Of a stretch of DNA of 64,000 nt, positions 18,876 to 27,057 are shown piece by piece (positions within the stretch are counted from its first letter, which is position 1; every line of letters starts with the position of its first letter). Position numbers and translations under genes: made by a program. The notes below the pieces were generated by a model. It made no database searches, had not been told where the DNA came from, and was given only the letters and a program-made list of their open reading frames with translations. The stretch is from Sphingobacterium corticibacterium (GTDB taxonomy: Bacteria > Bacteroidota > Bacteroidia > Sphingobacteriales > Sphingobacteriaceae): contig NZ_SGIT01000001.1 of the NCBI RefSeq assembly GCF_004208525.1, positions 1,178,001-1,242,000 on the forward strand, read 5' to 3'.

Positions 18876-19862
18876 TTAGCGCCAGAGCATCTGTCCGCCA
18901 CCGGATTCTATTCTGTCTTTGTCTTTCCAAATAACCGGGATAACACCCGGTGCGTTTGATTCAGAAGGATTGACCACATACCGCTGGCCATCATTGGGGA
19001 TAATCCGCATATCCCATACGTGGCCAAGTGTACCGGTGGATCGGTAATACGTACCAACAAGCAGGTACTTACCATCCGGTGAAAAGACGGGATTCGATTC
19101 CGTGAAATTACTGGTAGTCACCTGTTTTAGATCAGAACCGTCAATATTCATAGTATGGATATGATTGCCTATCTGTAACGCTAGCTTGTTTCCAGCTTGA
19201 TTAACAGCCAACTTACCCCACTCCTCATAATTCATTTCCTTAATGACTTTGCCTGAGGTATAAGGTGGAGGCAAGCGTATGATATATTTGTTATGGGTAA
19301 TTAGCAGTGCATTACCCGGCAGCCACAGCGAGCTCATGTTAAACACATCCAGTCTCTCCCCTTCAATATCCAATAAGCGTGTCACAAATTCACCATTTCT
19401 TTTTAAAATGGTTATTCCGTCGTTGTAATCTTTTGACGTTATCATAATCAAGCTATTATCCGGTGATAAATAACCATGGCAATAGCTATTGCCCTCAGGG
19501 CTGGTATAATCAAATTGTTCGACAACAGATCCGTCAGCCATATTGCTAAGTGTAAATTTCACTTTATAATTTCCTATTGTACTGGCATTAACTGCCGTCA
19601 ACTTCAGTTTACCATCACGTGATATATCCACATTATTCCGTTTACTGTCGCTGGGAAGAAATGCACCGCCGGTTCCATCAGGCAAGCTTATTTGAAGGAT
19701 GCCCTCTGTGGCCCAGTCATAGTAAATAGTACCTTTTAAATCTGTCGGATATTTTCCTGCCCCACTTCCGTCATCCCTTGTCCCATCCGCGTCTTTAGAA
19801 CAAGAGGCAGCTAATATGCAGCATAAAATACCTATCGTTATCAAATAGCTGTATCTCTTCAT
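18876..19862 (-). CDS. TolB-like beta-propeller lipoprotein
   Basis: A 328-residue predicted lipoprotein: signal peptide with lipobox AASC at residues 18-21, then a Gly/Asp-rich linker and a series of propeller-type repeats. The clearest is ESNPVFSPDGKYLLVGTYY, the WD40-like PD40 motif of TolB proteins; YLSPDNSLIMITSKDY and ISRDGKLKLTAV are weaker copies. No catalytic residues are recognised, so a protein-interaction role in the periplasm is the best guess. It is convergent with the PLP operon (24 bp) and separate from the efflux operon upstream. Confidence 0.75.
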   Translation of the reverse strand: MKRYSYLITIGILCCILAASCSKDADGTRDDGSGAGKYPTDLKGTIYYDWATEGILQISLPDGTGGAFLPSDSKRNNVDISRDGKLKLTAVNASTIGNYKVKFTLSNMADGSVVEQFDYTSPEGNSYCHGYLSPDNSLIMITSKDYNDGITILKRNGEFVTRLLDIEGERLDVFNMSSLWLPGNALLITHNKYIIRLPPPYTSGKVIKEMNYEEWGKLAVNQAGNKLALQIGNHIHTMNIDGSDLKQVTTSNFTESNPVFSPDGKYLLVGTYYRSTGTLGHVWDMRIIPNDGQRYVVNPSESNAPGVIPVIWKDKDRIESGGGQMLWR

Positions 19863-19975
19863 AGCATTATATATTTAATTACTCCACTAAGTTAGGGCTA
19901 TTTGATTTTGCGTACAATCCACGAAAACTAGGATATGGATTGTATGTGTGTTTTCAGTTTTATGTATCTCGTCCG

Positions 19976-21127
19976 CTATTCCGTATCCCCTTTATTCTTC
20001 ATAGCCATCAATAAATCATAACTCCCGCGGTCCACTATATCCATATCCGCCAACAGTTCCGATTTTCCAGGCTCCACATAACCCTCATAAGTCGATACCA
20101 CCTCCAAAGGCACTAAGCGAAATACATTCTGGCGAAGCCTTTCAAACACATAGCTTTTATCCTCATAAGATACCACACTAGTCTCCGGTATGACAATAGT
20201 TTTGTGTTTATACGTTGTAACGACGGCATTGAGATACATGCCTAATGCCAATCTATACGGTGAGTCCTGAAATTTAGCATATACATCTGCAGAACCATCT
20301 TCCTGAATATAATGATTGATTGTCATGATGTTGGCTTTCAAGGGTTGGTCTGGGTGTGAATTGGTATAGACCGTCAGTTCCTGTCCGTTCTGGATACTGG
20401 GTAGATCCTTTTCAAAAACCTTGATATGTATAATCAATCCCTGTGCATTAACCAGCTCGAACAAGATATCCGAAGGGTTCACATATTGACCTTTTTGAAC
20501 GCTTATATGGCTTACCATACCGTTAAACGGCGCCGTAATCGTTGTCGAACGACTTATATTATTTTCTGCTATCGATGTAGGGTCTAAGTCAGCCAGTATT
20601 AATTTTTGCTCCAACGAGCGAATAGCAATACGGAGCTTGTTGTACTCTTCCTCCGCATTTTCAAACACCCGATCACTACTCGCTCTGTTCACATTTAATT
20701 CCTGTTGGCGCCTATAATTTCGCTCCGCCGTTTTGAGCTGGGCTTTGGCCATTAAGAAATCTTCCTGTAATTGCACGTACTTATAGTCTTCCAGTACCGC
20801 CAATACCTCACCTTTGCGAAAAACCTGGCCCGGCACAACCCGAATAGCTGTGATATGCCCCCCCAATGGATGAGATACCGAGGTTATATATTCTGGCAAA
20901 ATATCTACTTTTCCGTTAAATCGCATCGTTTTCGGCATATCTCGGTATGTTGCCGATGTATAGGAAGGCTCCAACATACGCAGTTGTTCTTCATTCAACG
21001 TGAGGATATTTTCTGCGGAATCCGTTTTCGTACGTTCTTCCATATTGTTTTCTGAATTTCCACATCCGGATAGCTGTAGCAAAATCGTCCACATGACGAT
21101 GACTACTATATATTTTTTGTTATTCAT
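19976..21127 (-). CDS. RND efflux periplasmic adaptor (membrane fusion protein)
   Basis: A 383-residue HlyD/CusB-type adaptor with lipobox LSGC (residues 19-22). A biotinyl-lipoyl-like half (VSHPLGGHITAIRVVPGQVFRKGEVLAVLEDY), a helical hairpin (about 120-175), the second lipoyl half (ITAPFNGMVSHISVQKGQYVNPSDILFELV) and the beta-barrel/membrane-proximal domains follow in order. It links the inner-membrane pump to the outer-membrane channel. The start overlaps the stop of the CzcA-TolC gene by 4 bp. Being last in a heavy-metal operon, it probably serves Cu/Ag or Co/Zn/Cd export; the metal is not determined by sequence alone. Confidence 0.93.
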   Translation of the reverse strand: MNNKKYIVVIVMWTILLQLSGCGNSENNMEERTKTDSAENILTLNEEQLRMLEPSYTSATYRDMPKTMRFNGKVDILPEYITSVSHPLGGHITAIRVVPGQVFRKGEVLAVLEDYKYVQLQEDFLMAKAQLKTAERNYRRQQELNVNRASSDRVFENAEEEYNKLRIAIRSLEQKLILADLDPTSIAENNISRSTTITAPFNGMVSHISVQKGQYVNPSDILFELVNAQGLIIHIKVFEKDLPSIQNGQELTVYTNSHPDQPLKANIMTINHYIQEDGSADVYAKFQDSPYRLALGMYLNAVVTTYKHKTIVIPETSVVSYEDKSYVFERLRQNVFRLVPLEVVSTYEGYVEPGKSELLADMDIVDRGSYDLLMAMKNKGDTE

Positions 21128-24100
21128 TGCTCTATCAAATAAAATAATTCAGTAATGGTTCTATTTTGTTCAGACACCACATCCAGATACTTAACTTCTA
21201 TATCGATCGCTTGATTTGTGAGGATTACCCATTCCAAATAATTGATATCACCAGCCAAAAACTGTTGTTTTGCAGTATGTAGTATTTTCGCTGCATGTGG
21301 AAGTTGATTTTGTTCGTAACTTGCTACTATTGCCAGCTGCTGCTCCAATTCAACAATCAATTTTCGATGCTCTTTACGCATTTCAGCAGTTTTTTTATCC
21401 AGTTGCTGCTTTTCGACGCGCTCCTTTATTTTCGACGCGCGGATTGCCTTTCGTTGTCCCTGCGTAAAAATGGGAAGCCCCACACCAATCCGCACCGAAT
21501 TAAAACGGTCGTTATTGATTCCTTTAAACGACTGGCTACTAAAGCCTAGCGATAGATCTGGAAGAAGCCGGCTAGCAGCCAGCTGTGTTTCCGCTTCGCT
21601 CGTCCGTACCGATTGCTCCAACAATTGCAACTCGGGATGAGCCCTTAATATGTCGTCACGGCTATCAGGTAGATATATCGCTTTTGAATCGACATCCAAT
21701 GGAACATAATCTTGGTTACCCTGCAACAGCCATTGAAACTCTACTATAGCTTTACGTAACCCACTTTCGACCAGCCGACGTTGAACCGCGATTTGCTCCC
21801 GCTGTGTTTCAGCAATGGTCGCTTCCAGTATATTAGCTTCGCCGAGTTCTAGCCTAAGTTTATTTTTATCAACAAATTCGCTATAGATGCTGTCCATATG
21901 TTGCAGGATCGCTTTTCTATCATATAAAATCTGAATCTGATAAAACACATGTCTGACTTCCCGTGCCGTCTGAACGGCTGTCAACGCTTCCTCCAGTCGC
22001 GCTGTCTGCCATTCTTCTTTTAACACCTGCTTTCTTTTCGCGTATACCGTCGGGAAACTGATCTGTTGGTTCAACCCTAATCGATTATCGTTTTCAAAGC
22101 CCTCCAGCTTACCATATTCTACATACGCTTCGATTTGCGGCATGTCCAACGATGTTTCGGTCAGTTTATCTTTATATGTACTAAACAATTGTCGATTTTT
22201 TATCTCCAGGTTATTTTGTTCCGCGATTTCCAATGCTTCTTGCAGCGTAATAGGTTGTTGTGCCGACAATCTATTCCCCGAGAAGAAGCAGAAAGCGAAA
22301 ACAATAATCCGCACGATGTTGGTATTCATTTTTTTGCTTTTAGTCTGTTCACTTAATAAGTAAAGAATGGGTAACACAAACAAGGTTAGAAACGTCGCCA
22401 ACATGAGTCCACCGATCACGACTGTTGCCAGCGGACGCTGCACTTCAGCGCCGGATCCCGTGCTGAGCGCCATAGGCAAAAAGCCTAGTGAGGCTACACA
22501 AGCGGTCATCAACACCGGTCTGAGCCGCACTTTAGAGCCACGTAACACCACCTGTGCAACACTGGTTATGCCCTGTTTGCGCAGTCTATTGAATTCGGCA
22601 ATCAACACGATACCATTGAGTACCGCCACCCCAAATAGCGCAATAAACCCTACACCCGCGCTGATGCTGAACGGCATTCCGCGTAACACCAGGAAATATA
22701 TACCACCTATGGCCGATAAGGGGATGGCGGTATAAATCAGTAAACTCTGCTTCACGGATCTAAACGCAAAGAACAACAACAAGAAAATAAGACTCAGTGC
22801 GATCGGGACAGCAATTCCAAGTCGTTTTTTCGCATGGTTCAAGTTTTCGAAAGCCCCGCCGTAATTGATATTATATCCTTTCGGCAACGGCATATCTGCA
22901 TTTACTTTCTGTTCCAGTTCCTCGACGATCGATTGCACGTCCCGGCCTCGTATATTGAAGCCAACCACGATTCTTCTTTTAGTATCTTCGCGCTGAATCT
23001 GGTTAGGGCTGCTTTTGAGATCCACATCCGCCAGCTGGTACAACGGAATCTGGATACCTGTCGGTGTTGGAATCAATAAATTCCGGATATGTTCTATACT
23101 TTGCCGTTTTTCATCCGCCAGCCGAACGACCAGATCAAAACGCCTTTCCCCCTCGTACAGCATCCCCGCCTGTTGCCCGGCAAAAGCAGCATTAATTACT
23201 CTATTTGCATCAGAAACGGAAATATGATGCCGTGCCAATGCTGATCGGTCAAAGTCGATGATAACCTGCGGCGCACCAACAACGGGCTCAATATATAAAT
23301 CCTCCGCTCCCTTCACCGATTGAACAATTCCACCAAGACGTTGTGCATACGCCGCGAGGCTATCCAAATCTTCCCCATAGATCTTGCAAACGACATCCTG
23401 CCTCGCCCCTGTCATGAGCTCATTGAAACGCATTTGCACGGGGAACTGGAATCCGGTAGTCAATCCCGGGATGGCCGTTAGCGCCTGACTCATTTTTTCA
23501 GATAGTTCCGGAAAGGTCTTGGCAGACGTCCATTCTTTCTTGGGCTTGAGAACCACAATCATATCGCCGGCATCCATCGGCATGGGTTCCGTAGGAATCT
23601 CCGCACTTCCAATTTTGGTTACGATTTTTTCAACCTCCGGAAACTGCTCTTGTAGTATTTTGGCTGCTTTTGTCGTTACTTCGATGGTTTTACTGATATT
23701 GCTTCCTTGTAAAATACGCATTTCCACCGCAAAGTCACCTTCCTCCAGTGATGGAATAAACTCGCCTCCCATACGAGACAGCAAGGCGGTCGCAAAAACA
23801 AACAGCACAGCGACGATAATTAAAATTATAGTTTTTGCACGTAGCGCCTTGACCAACATCCGACGATGTAGCCGTTCCAAACGCTGCATCATACGGTCAG
23901 ACCAAGTCGGCTTGTTATTGATCTTTTTACTTAACACCAATGCACTCATCATCGGAATATAGGTCAACGAAAGAATAAAGGCACCCATCAGTGCGAACGT
24001 GACCGTTTGCGCCATCGGTACAAACATCTTACCCTCTATTCCCTGTAAAGAGAAAATGGGGAGATAAACAATCAGGATGATTATTTGCCCAAAAACCGCA

Positions 24101-25452
24101 CTATTTACCATTTTAGTGGCAGATCCGGTAACTTGCTTATTCATTTCTTGCTGGCTCAGCACATTGTTTCCATTTACAATGCCACGGTGCGTCAGCTGAT
24201 GCAAGACCGCCTCTACAATAATCACGGCACCATCCACAATCAGGCCAAAATCAAGTGCGCCCAAGCTCATGAGATTTCCGCCCACGCCAAATAAGTTCAT
24301 CATGATGACCGCAAATAGCATGGATAAAGGAATAACGGAAGCAACGAGAAAACCCGCCCTAAAATTACCAAGAAACAACACCAGGATAAAGACGACAATC
24401 AAAGCACCTTCCGTGAGATTAGTTTTCACCGTGTCGATAGTGTTATTGACCATCTTTGCCCGATCAAGAAAAGGTTCTATAACTATCCCTTCAGGGAGAT
24501 CTTCTTCGATAACCTGAAGCCTCTCTTTGATGTTTTTTATAACCTCGTTTGCATTTTCACCTTTCAGCATCATCACAATTGCGCCAGATACCTCGCCCTG
24601 ATCGTTATAGGTCATTGCGCCGTAGCGGATCGCATGTCCAATCTGTACGGTCGCGACGTCCCGCAACAAGATCGGTGTTCTTTCATCGGAAATCTTTATC
24701 GGTATTTTTTCGATATCCTCAATTCCCCCCAATAGGCCTTCACTACGGATAAACAGCACCGTTTCATTACGCTCTATGTATGCGCCGCCCGTATTCTGGT
24801 TATTCTCTTCGAGCGCATGAAAAATATCCTGGATGTTAATATGAAAAGACAGCAACTTATTGGGATCAACAGAAATTTGATATTGCTTAAGTTTGCCACC
24901 AAAACTACTGACTTCTGCTACGCCAGGTGTACCCAAGAGCTGCCGGCGAATAACCCAATCCTGTATTGTACGCAGTTCCGTCTCATCATACTGTTTTTCA
25001 TATCCGTCCTTTGCACGGACAATATATTGGAAAATCTCCCCCAGACCTGTAGAGATCGGCCCCAATTCGGGAATTCCGATTTCATCCGGAATTTCCTCCT
25101 TGACCATCTGTAACCTTTCGGATACCTGTTGCCGCGCCCAGTATACGTCAGTAGATTCATCAAAAACCAACGTAACCAAAGAAAGTCCAAAGCGCGAAAA
25201 GCTTCGTGTCTCGGTTACACCTTTAATATTACTGGTTGCCTGCTCTATCGGAAAAGTAACCAGCCGTTCAATATCTACTGCTCCATAAGACGGCGCAACG
25301 GTAATAATCTGTACTTGATTGTTCGTGATGTCAGGTTGTGCATCGATCGGTAATCGACGCAGTTCGTACATACCAAAGAGTACCAACCCCATCGTGAACA
25401 ATGCAATGATGAGTTTATTCTTAACAGAAAACTCAATTATGCTGTTCAACAT
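21124..25452 (-). CDS. CusA/CzcA heavy-metal RND pump fused to a TolC-like outer-membrane channel
   Basis: One frame encodes both the inner-membrane RND pump and, at its C terminus, an outer-membrane efflux protein. The ATG at 25452 (MLNSIIEF) is preferred because RND proteins begin there; the open frame runs back to 25518. The first about 1020 residues contain RND hallmarks: 12 membrane helices, GALDFGLIVDGAVIIVEA in helix 4 (the proton relay Asp and Glu of HME-type pumps) and large periplasmic loops. From about residue 1042 the sequence MNTNIVRIIVFAFCFFSGN looks like an old signal peptide, followed by a TolC/OEP domain (about 1065-1440, ITLQEALEIAEQNNLEIKNRQ). Such fusions are known in Bacteroidota CzcA proteins. 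Confidence 0.93.
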   Translation of the reverse strand: MLNSIIEFSVKNKLIIALFTMGLVLFGMYELRRLPIDAQPDITNNQVQIITVAPSYGAVDIERLVTFPIEQATSNIKGVTETRSFSRFGLSLVTLVFDESTDVYWARQQVSERLQMVKEEIPDEIGIPELGPISTGLGEIFQYIVRAKDGYEKQYDETELRTIQDWVIRRQLLGTPGVAEVSSFGGKLKQYQISVDPNKLLSFHINIQDIFHALEENNQNTGGAYIERNETVLFIRSEGLLGGIEDIEKIPIKISDERTPILLRDVATVQIGHAIRYGAMTYNDQGEVSGAIVMMLKGENANEVIKNIKERLQVIEEDLPEGIVIEPFLDRAKMVNNTIDTVKTNLTEGALIVVFILVLFLGNFRAGFLVASVIPLSMLFAVIMMNLFGVGGNLMSLGALDFGLIVDGAVIIVEAVLHQLTHRGIVNGNNVLSQQEMNKQVTGSATKMVNSAVFGQIIILIVYLPIFSLQGIEGKMFVPMAQTVTFALMGAFILSLTYIPMMSALVLSKKINNKPTWSDRMMQRLERLHRRMLVKALRAKTIILIIVAVLFVFATALLSRMGGEFIPSLEEGDFAVEMRILQGSNISKTIEVTTKAAKILQEQFPEVEKIVTKIGSAEIPTEPMPMDAGDMIVVLKPKKEWTSAKTFPELSEKMSQALTAIPGLTTGFQFPVQMRFNELMTGARQDVVCKIYGEDLDSLAAYAQRLGGIVQSVKGAEDLYIEPVVGAPQVIIDFDRSALARHHISVSDANRVINAAFAGQQAGMLYEGERRFDLVVRLADEKRQSIEHIRNLLIPTPTGIQIPLYQLADVDLKSSPNQIQREDTKRRIVVGFNIRGRDVQSIVEELEQKVNADMPLPKGYNINYGGAFENLNHAKKRLGIAVPIALSLIFLLLFFAFRSVKQSLLIYTAIPLSAIGGIYFLVLRGMPFSISAGVGFIALFGVAVLNGIVLIAEFNRLRKQGITSVAQVVLRGSKVRLRPVLMTACVASLGFLPMALSTGSGAEVQRPLATVVIGGLMLATFLTLFVLPILYLLSEQTKSKKMNTNIVRIIVFAFCFFSGNRLSAQQPITLQEALEIAEQNNLEIKNRQLFSTYKDKLTETSLDMPQIEAYVEYGKLEGFENDNRLGLNQQISFPTVYAKRKQVLKEEWQTARLEEALTAVQTAREVRHVFYQIQILYDRKAILQHMDSIYSEFVDKNKLRLELGEANILEATIAETQREQIAVQRRLVESGLRKAIVEFQWLLQGNQDYVPLDVDSKAIYLPDSRDDILRAHPELQLLEQSVRTSEAETQLAASRLLPDLSLGFSSQSFKGINNDRFNSVRIGVGLPIFTQGQRKAIRASKIKERVEKQQLDKKTAEMRKEHRKLIVELEQQLAIVASYEQNQLPHAAKILHTAKQQFLAGDINYLEWVILTNQAIDIEVKYLDVVSEQNRTITELFYLIEQ

Positions 25453-25534
25453 AAAATGTGCTATTAAAAAATTTAAAATAGAAAAATAGACTACACGCGT
25501 ATTTTCGTGTAGCGACATACTATCGTAAAATCAA

Positions 25535-25897
25535 TTAACAGCTTTTTGGTGGCTGGAATACGTCTGATAGGTAGTTAGAAGAGAAATGCGAGTCGTCCAT
25601 AATACGCCTACTATCCGGATCGATAAGCGCTGATACCGGCTTTGGTGCCATATGCGATACCGGGATATTAAAAGCGAAGATCATGAGCGCGGAGCCAGTC
25701 ATGAACGGTAATTGCATATCTCTATCCCAATCATCATCCTTTTCGTGACCGCCATAATGGTGTACCATAAATTCCAAGAAACTTTCGTCGTGCTCTAGGT
25801 AATGATCAACCAATATCGGCAACTTCAATACTTCCACGAAAGAAGTCGTCGAGAGTATATAGCTCATTAAAAAGAATATGGACACCGCCTTTCTCAT
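25535..25897 (-). CDS. Small His/Asp-rich exported protein leading the efflux operon
   Basis: A 120-residue protein with an N-terminal hydrophobic segment (about 5-22) and a cluster of potential metal ligands (DHYLEHDESF, HHYGGHEKDDDWDRD) at about 31-61. Proteins of this shape commonly precede CzcA genes in Bacteroidota, and I infer a periplasmic metal-binding or sensing role; no named domain is recognised. It begins the operon, 82 bp before the RND gene. A TAnnTTTG-type -7 box (TACCTTTG on the - strand, 25912-25905) lies just 8 bp before its ATG, which would give an almost leaderless mRNA. Confidence 0.7.
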   Translation of the reverse strand: MRKAVSIFFLMSYILSTTSFVEVLKLPILVDHYLEHDESFLEFMVHHYGGHEKDDDWDRDMQLPFMTGSALMIFAFNIPVSHMAPKPVSALIDPDSRRIMDDSHFSSNYLSDVFQPPKSC

Positions 25898-26149
25898 TGC
25901 ATAGCAAAGGTAAACACACCTTCATTATTTAGAATTATTCTGACATCATTGTTTTGTCATATTTTAGCAGATAAAATTATCGATATTGGCGTTAATTGAA
26001 AAAATCTGTTCCATGAATCCTGTTATCCCAGTTTAGATTGCAAATTATATACGACTGATCCCAAGCTTTTCCGAAGTTCGGGATTGTTTATCTTGCCAAA
26101 ATAGCCCCATCACCAGAGCGTATTATCTTTCAACTTTCAACACAAAAAC
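25898..26149. other. Gene-poor region upstream of the efflux operon
   Basis: No intact gene. On the - strand, 26099-26024 reads as a protein-like stretch of about 26 codons (GKINNPELRKSLG and on to a stop) with an in-frame stop just upstream, which could be the tail of a lost gene. It is AT-rich near the efflux operon start. Confidence 0.35.
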
Positions 26150-26298
26150 AAAATATCTTCCGTTTCATTTAGATGATGTACATTCACTCTCAAAAATTTA
26201 TCTCGATAACACCGCGAGAAGATTGGAAAACAGAATTTTTCTGCACCTTCGACAAAGGCACCAATATCTATTTTATTATAAAGGTCGGGGAGAATGTG
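26150..26298 (+). pseudogene. Internally deleted relic of a DUF4143 AAA ATPase gene
   Basis: This stretch keeps the promoter units and first codons of the ATPase gene at 43901 (AATATCTTCC 23 bp before GATGTACATT, then a match to its 5' codons), and then jumps from about 26218 to a segment matching 44814-44888. Over 26241-26298 about 51 of 58 bases match that gene, including CTGCACCTTCGACAAAGG. About 900 bp of the middle, with both Walker motifs, are missing. An open frame of 118 codons runs through it (26173-26529) but its second half is unrelated to any ATPase, so I treat it as non-functional. Confidence 0.75.
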
Positions 26299-26346
26299 CC
26301 CCCTAAACCGTTAAGGCAGCGTTGGTTTAAGAAAAAACAACAAGAG

Positions 26347-26377
26347 AAGGTCGTCCCAAAAAATACGGGACGACCTT
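26347..26377. terminator. Hairpin with flanking A/T tracts
   Basis: Arms AAGGTCGTCCC (26347-26357) and GGGACGACCTT (26367-26377) pair perfectly around a 9-nt A-rich loop and are followed by TTT on the + strand. It lies downstream of the small lipoprotein gene on the - strand and is the likely end of that transcript or a bidirectional terminator. Confidence 0.7.
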
Positions 26378-26388
26378 TTTATTTAACA

Positions 26389-26433
26389 ATCCGGCCGAGA
26401 TGCGTCTGTTCGAAATCGTCGGTAAATACTTTA
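26389..26433 (-). pseudogene. Possible diverged DUF4260 gene tail
   Basis: On the - strand this reads F-T-D-D-F-E-Q-T-H-L-G-R-I, close to the end of the intact DUF4260 protein at 48737 (DDFKHTHLGWI). About three quarters of the bases match 48753-48797. It abuts the stop of the small lipoprotein gene and lies next to the ATPase relic, the same pairing of fragments as at 45.9 kb. The match is short, so chance or an unrelated conserved tail is possible. Confidence 0.4.
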
Positions 26434-26904
26434 AAACGAATATTGCTTCGTGAAATCAGCACCATCTCCCGACAGGGTAAGGCTCTCATTGACGACAACT
26501 TCGTTTGCTTTTTCAATTTTAAAACTTAACGGCATGTTTGCTCCATAGTTGATAATCTGAACCCCACCTGCAAATGCGCGGATCGGTTGTGTCGTTTCAA
26601 TGACATATGTCTTGGTCGAACCGACAAAATCATTTTTATCCAGTCCGATGGCTGACTCGCCCGTTTTCGCTACACCGTTTACTTTCCATACGTCCGTTTT
26701 TCCGGCCAACGTACCTCCCGAAACAGCTACAGATACAAAATCCTCATCAGGATTCACGTCGTTAAGCGTTACCGTTATTTTGTAGTTACTACCATTGTCA
26801 CCATCGTCTACCTTGTCGTCATCACTACATGATGTAGCTAGTGTTCCTAAAGCCAATAAGGACATAGCTCCCCATTTTGCAATCCTTGCGTTCACCTTTT
26901 TCAT
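26431..26904 (-). CDS. Small lipoprotein of unknown function
   Basis: About 157 residues from the ATG at 26904 (MKKVNARIAK), or two residues longer from 26910. A signal peptide ends in lipobox ATSC, followed by an acidic linker (SDDDKVDDGDNGS) and a beta-rich domain with no recognised family. The open frame extends to 26961, but that would put about 19 residues before the signal peptide. It is divergent from the histidine kinase gene, so it is a candidate target of that two-component system. Confidence 0.65.
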   Translation of the reverse strand: MKKVNARIAKWGAMSLLALGTLATSCSDDDKVDDGDNGSNYKITVTLNDVNPDEDFVSVAVSGGTLAGKTDVWKVNGVAKTGESAIGLDKNDFVGSTKTYVIETTQPIRAFAGGVQIINYGANMPLSFKIEKANEVVVNESLTLSGDGADFTKQYSF

Positions 26905-26963
26905 GTTCATAAAATTTATTGGACAAATGTCCATAGATTTTCCTGGCATGGCAATCATCATAA

Positions 26964-27002
26964 ACCATGATTTTTTTCTCCTCGTATACCATGATTTTTT
27001 CT
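26964..27002. repeat. Two direct repeats in the lipoprotein/kinase divergent promoter
   Basis: ACCATGATTTTTTTCT (26964-26979) recurs as ACCATGATTTTTTCT (26988-27002), starts 24 bp apart, in the gap between the divergent lipoprotein and histidine kinase genes. It could be a regulator-binding site. Confidence 0.45.
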
Positions 27003-27057
27003 GCAGATGGACGATTCAGTCTTTTTTATTTTGATATTTGCGATTCAAATGCAAAGC

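Noticed and set aside
21124-22329. TolC as a separate gene
   Set aside because: The frame is continuous with the RND pump and has no stop; an internal start is possible but not shown, so it is annotated as a fusion.
26173-26529. 118-codon open frame as a gene
   Set aside because: Its first part is the ATPase relic, it then crosses a terminator hairpin and ends antisense to the small lipoprotein gene.
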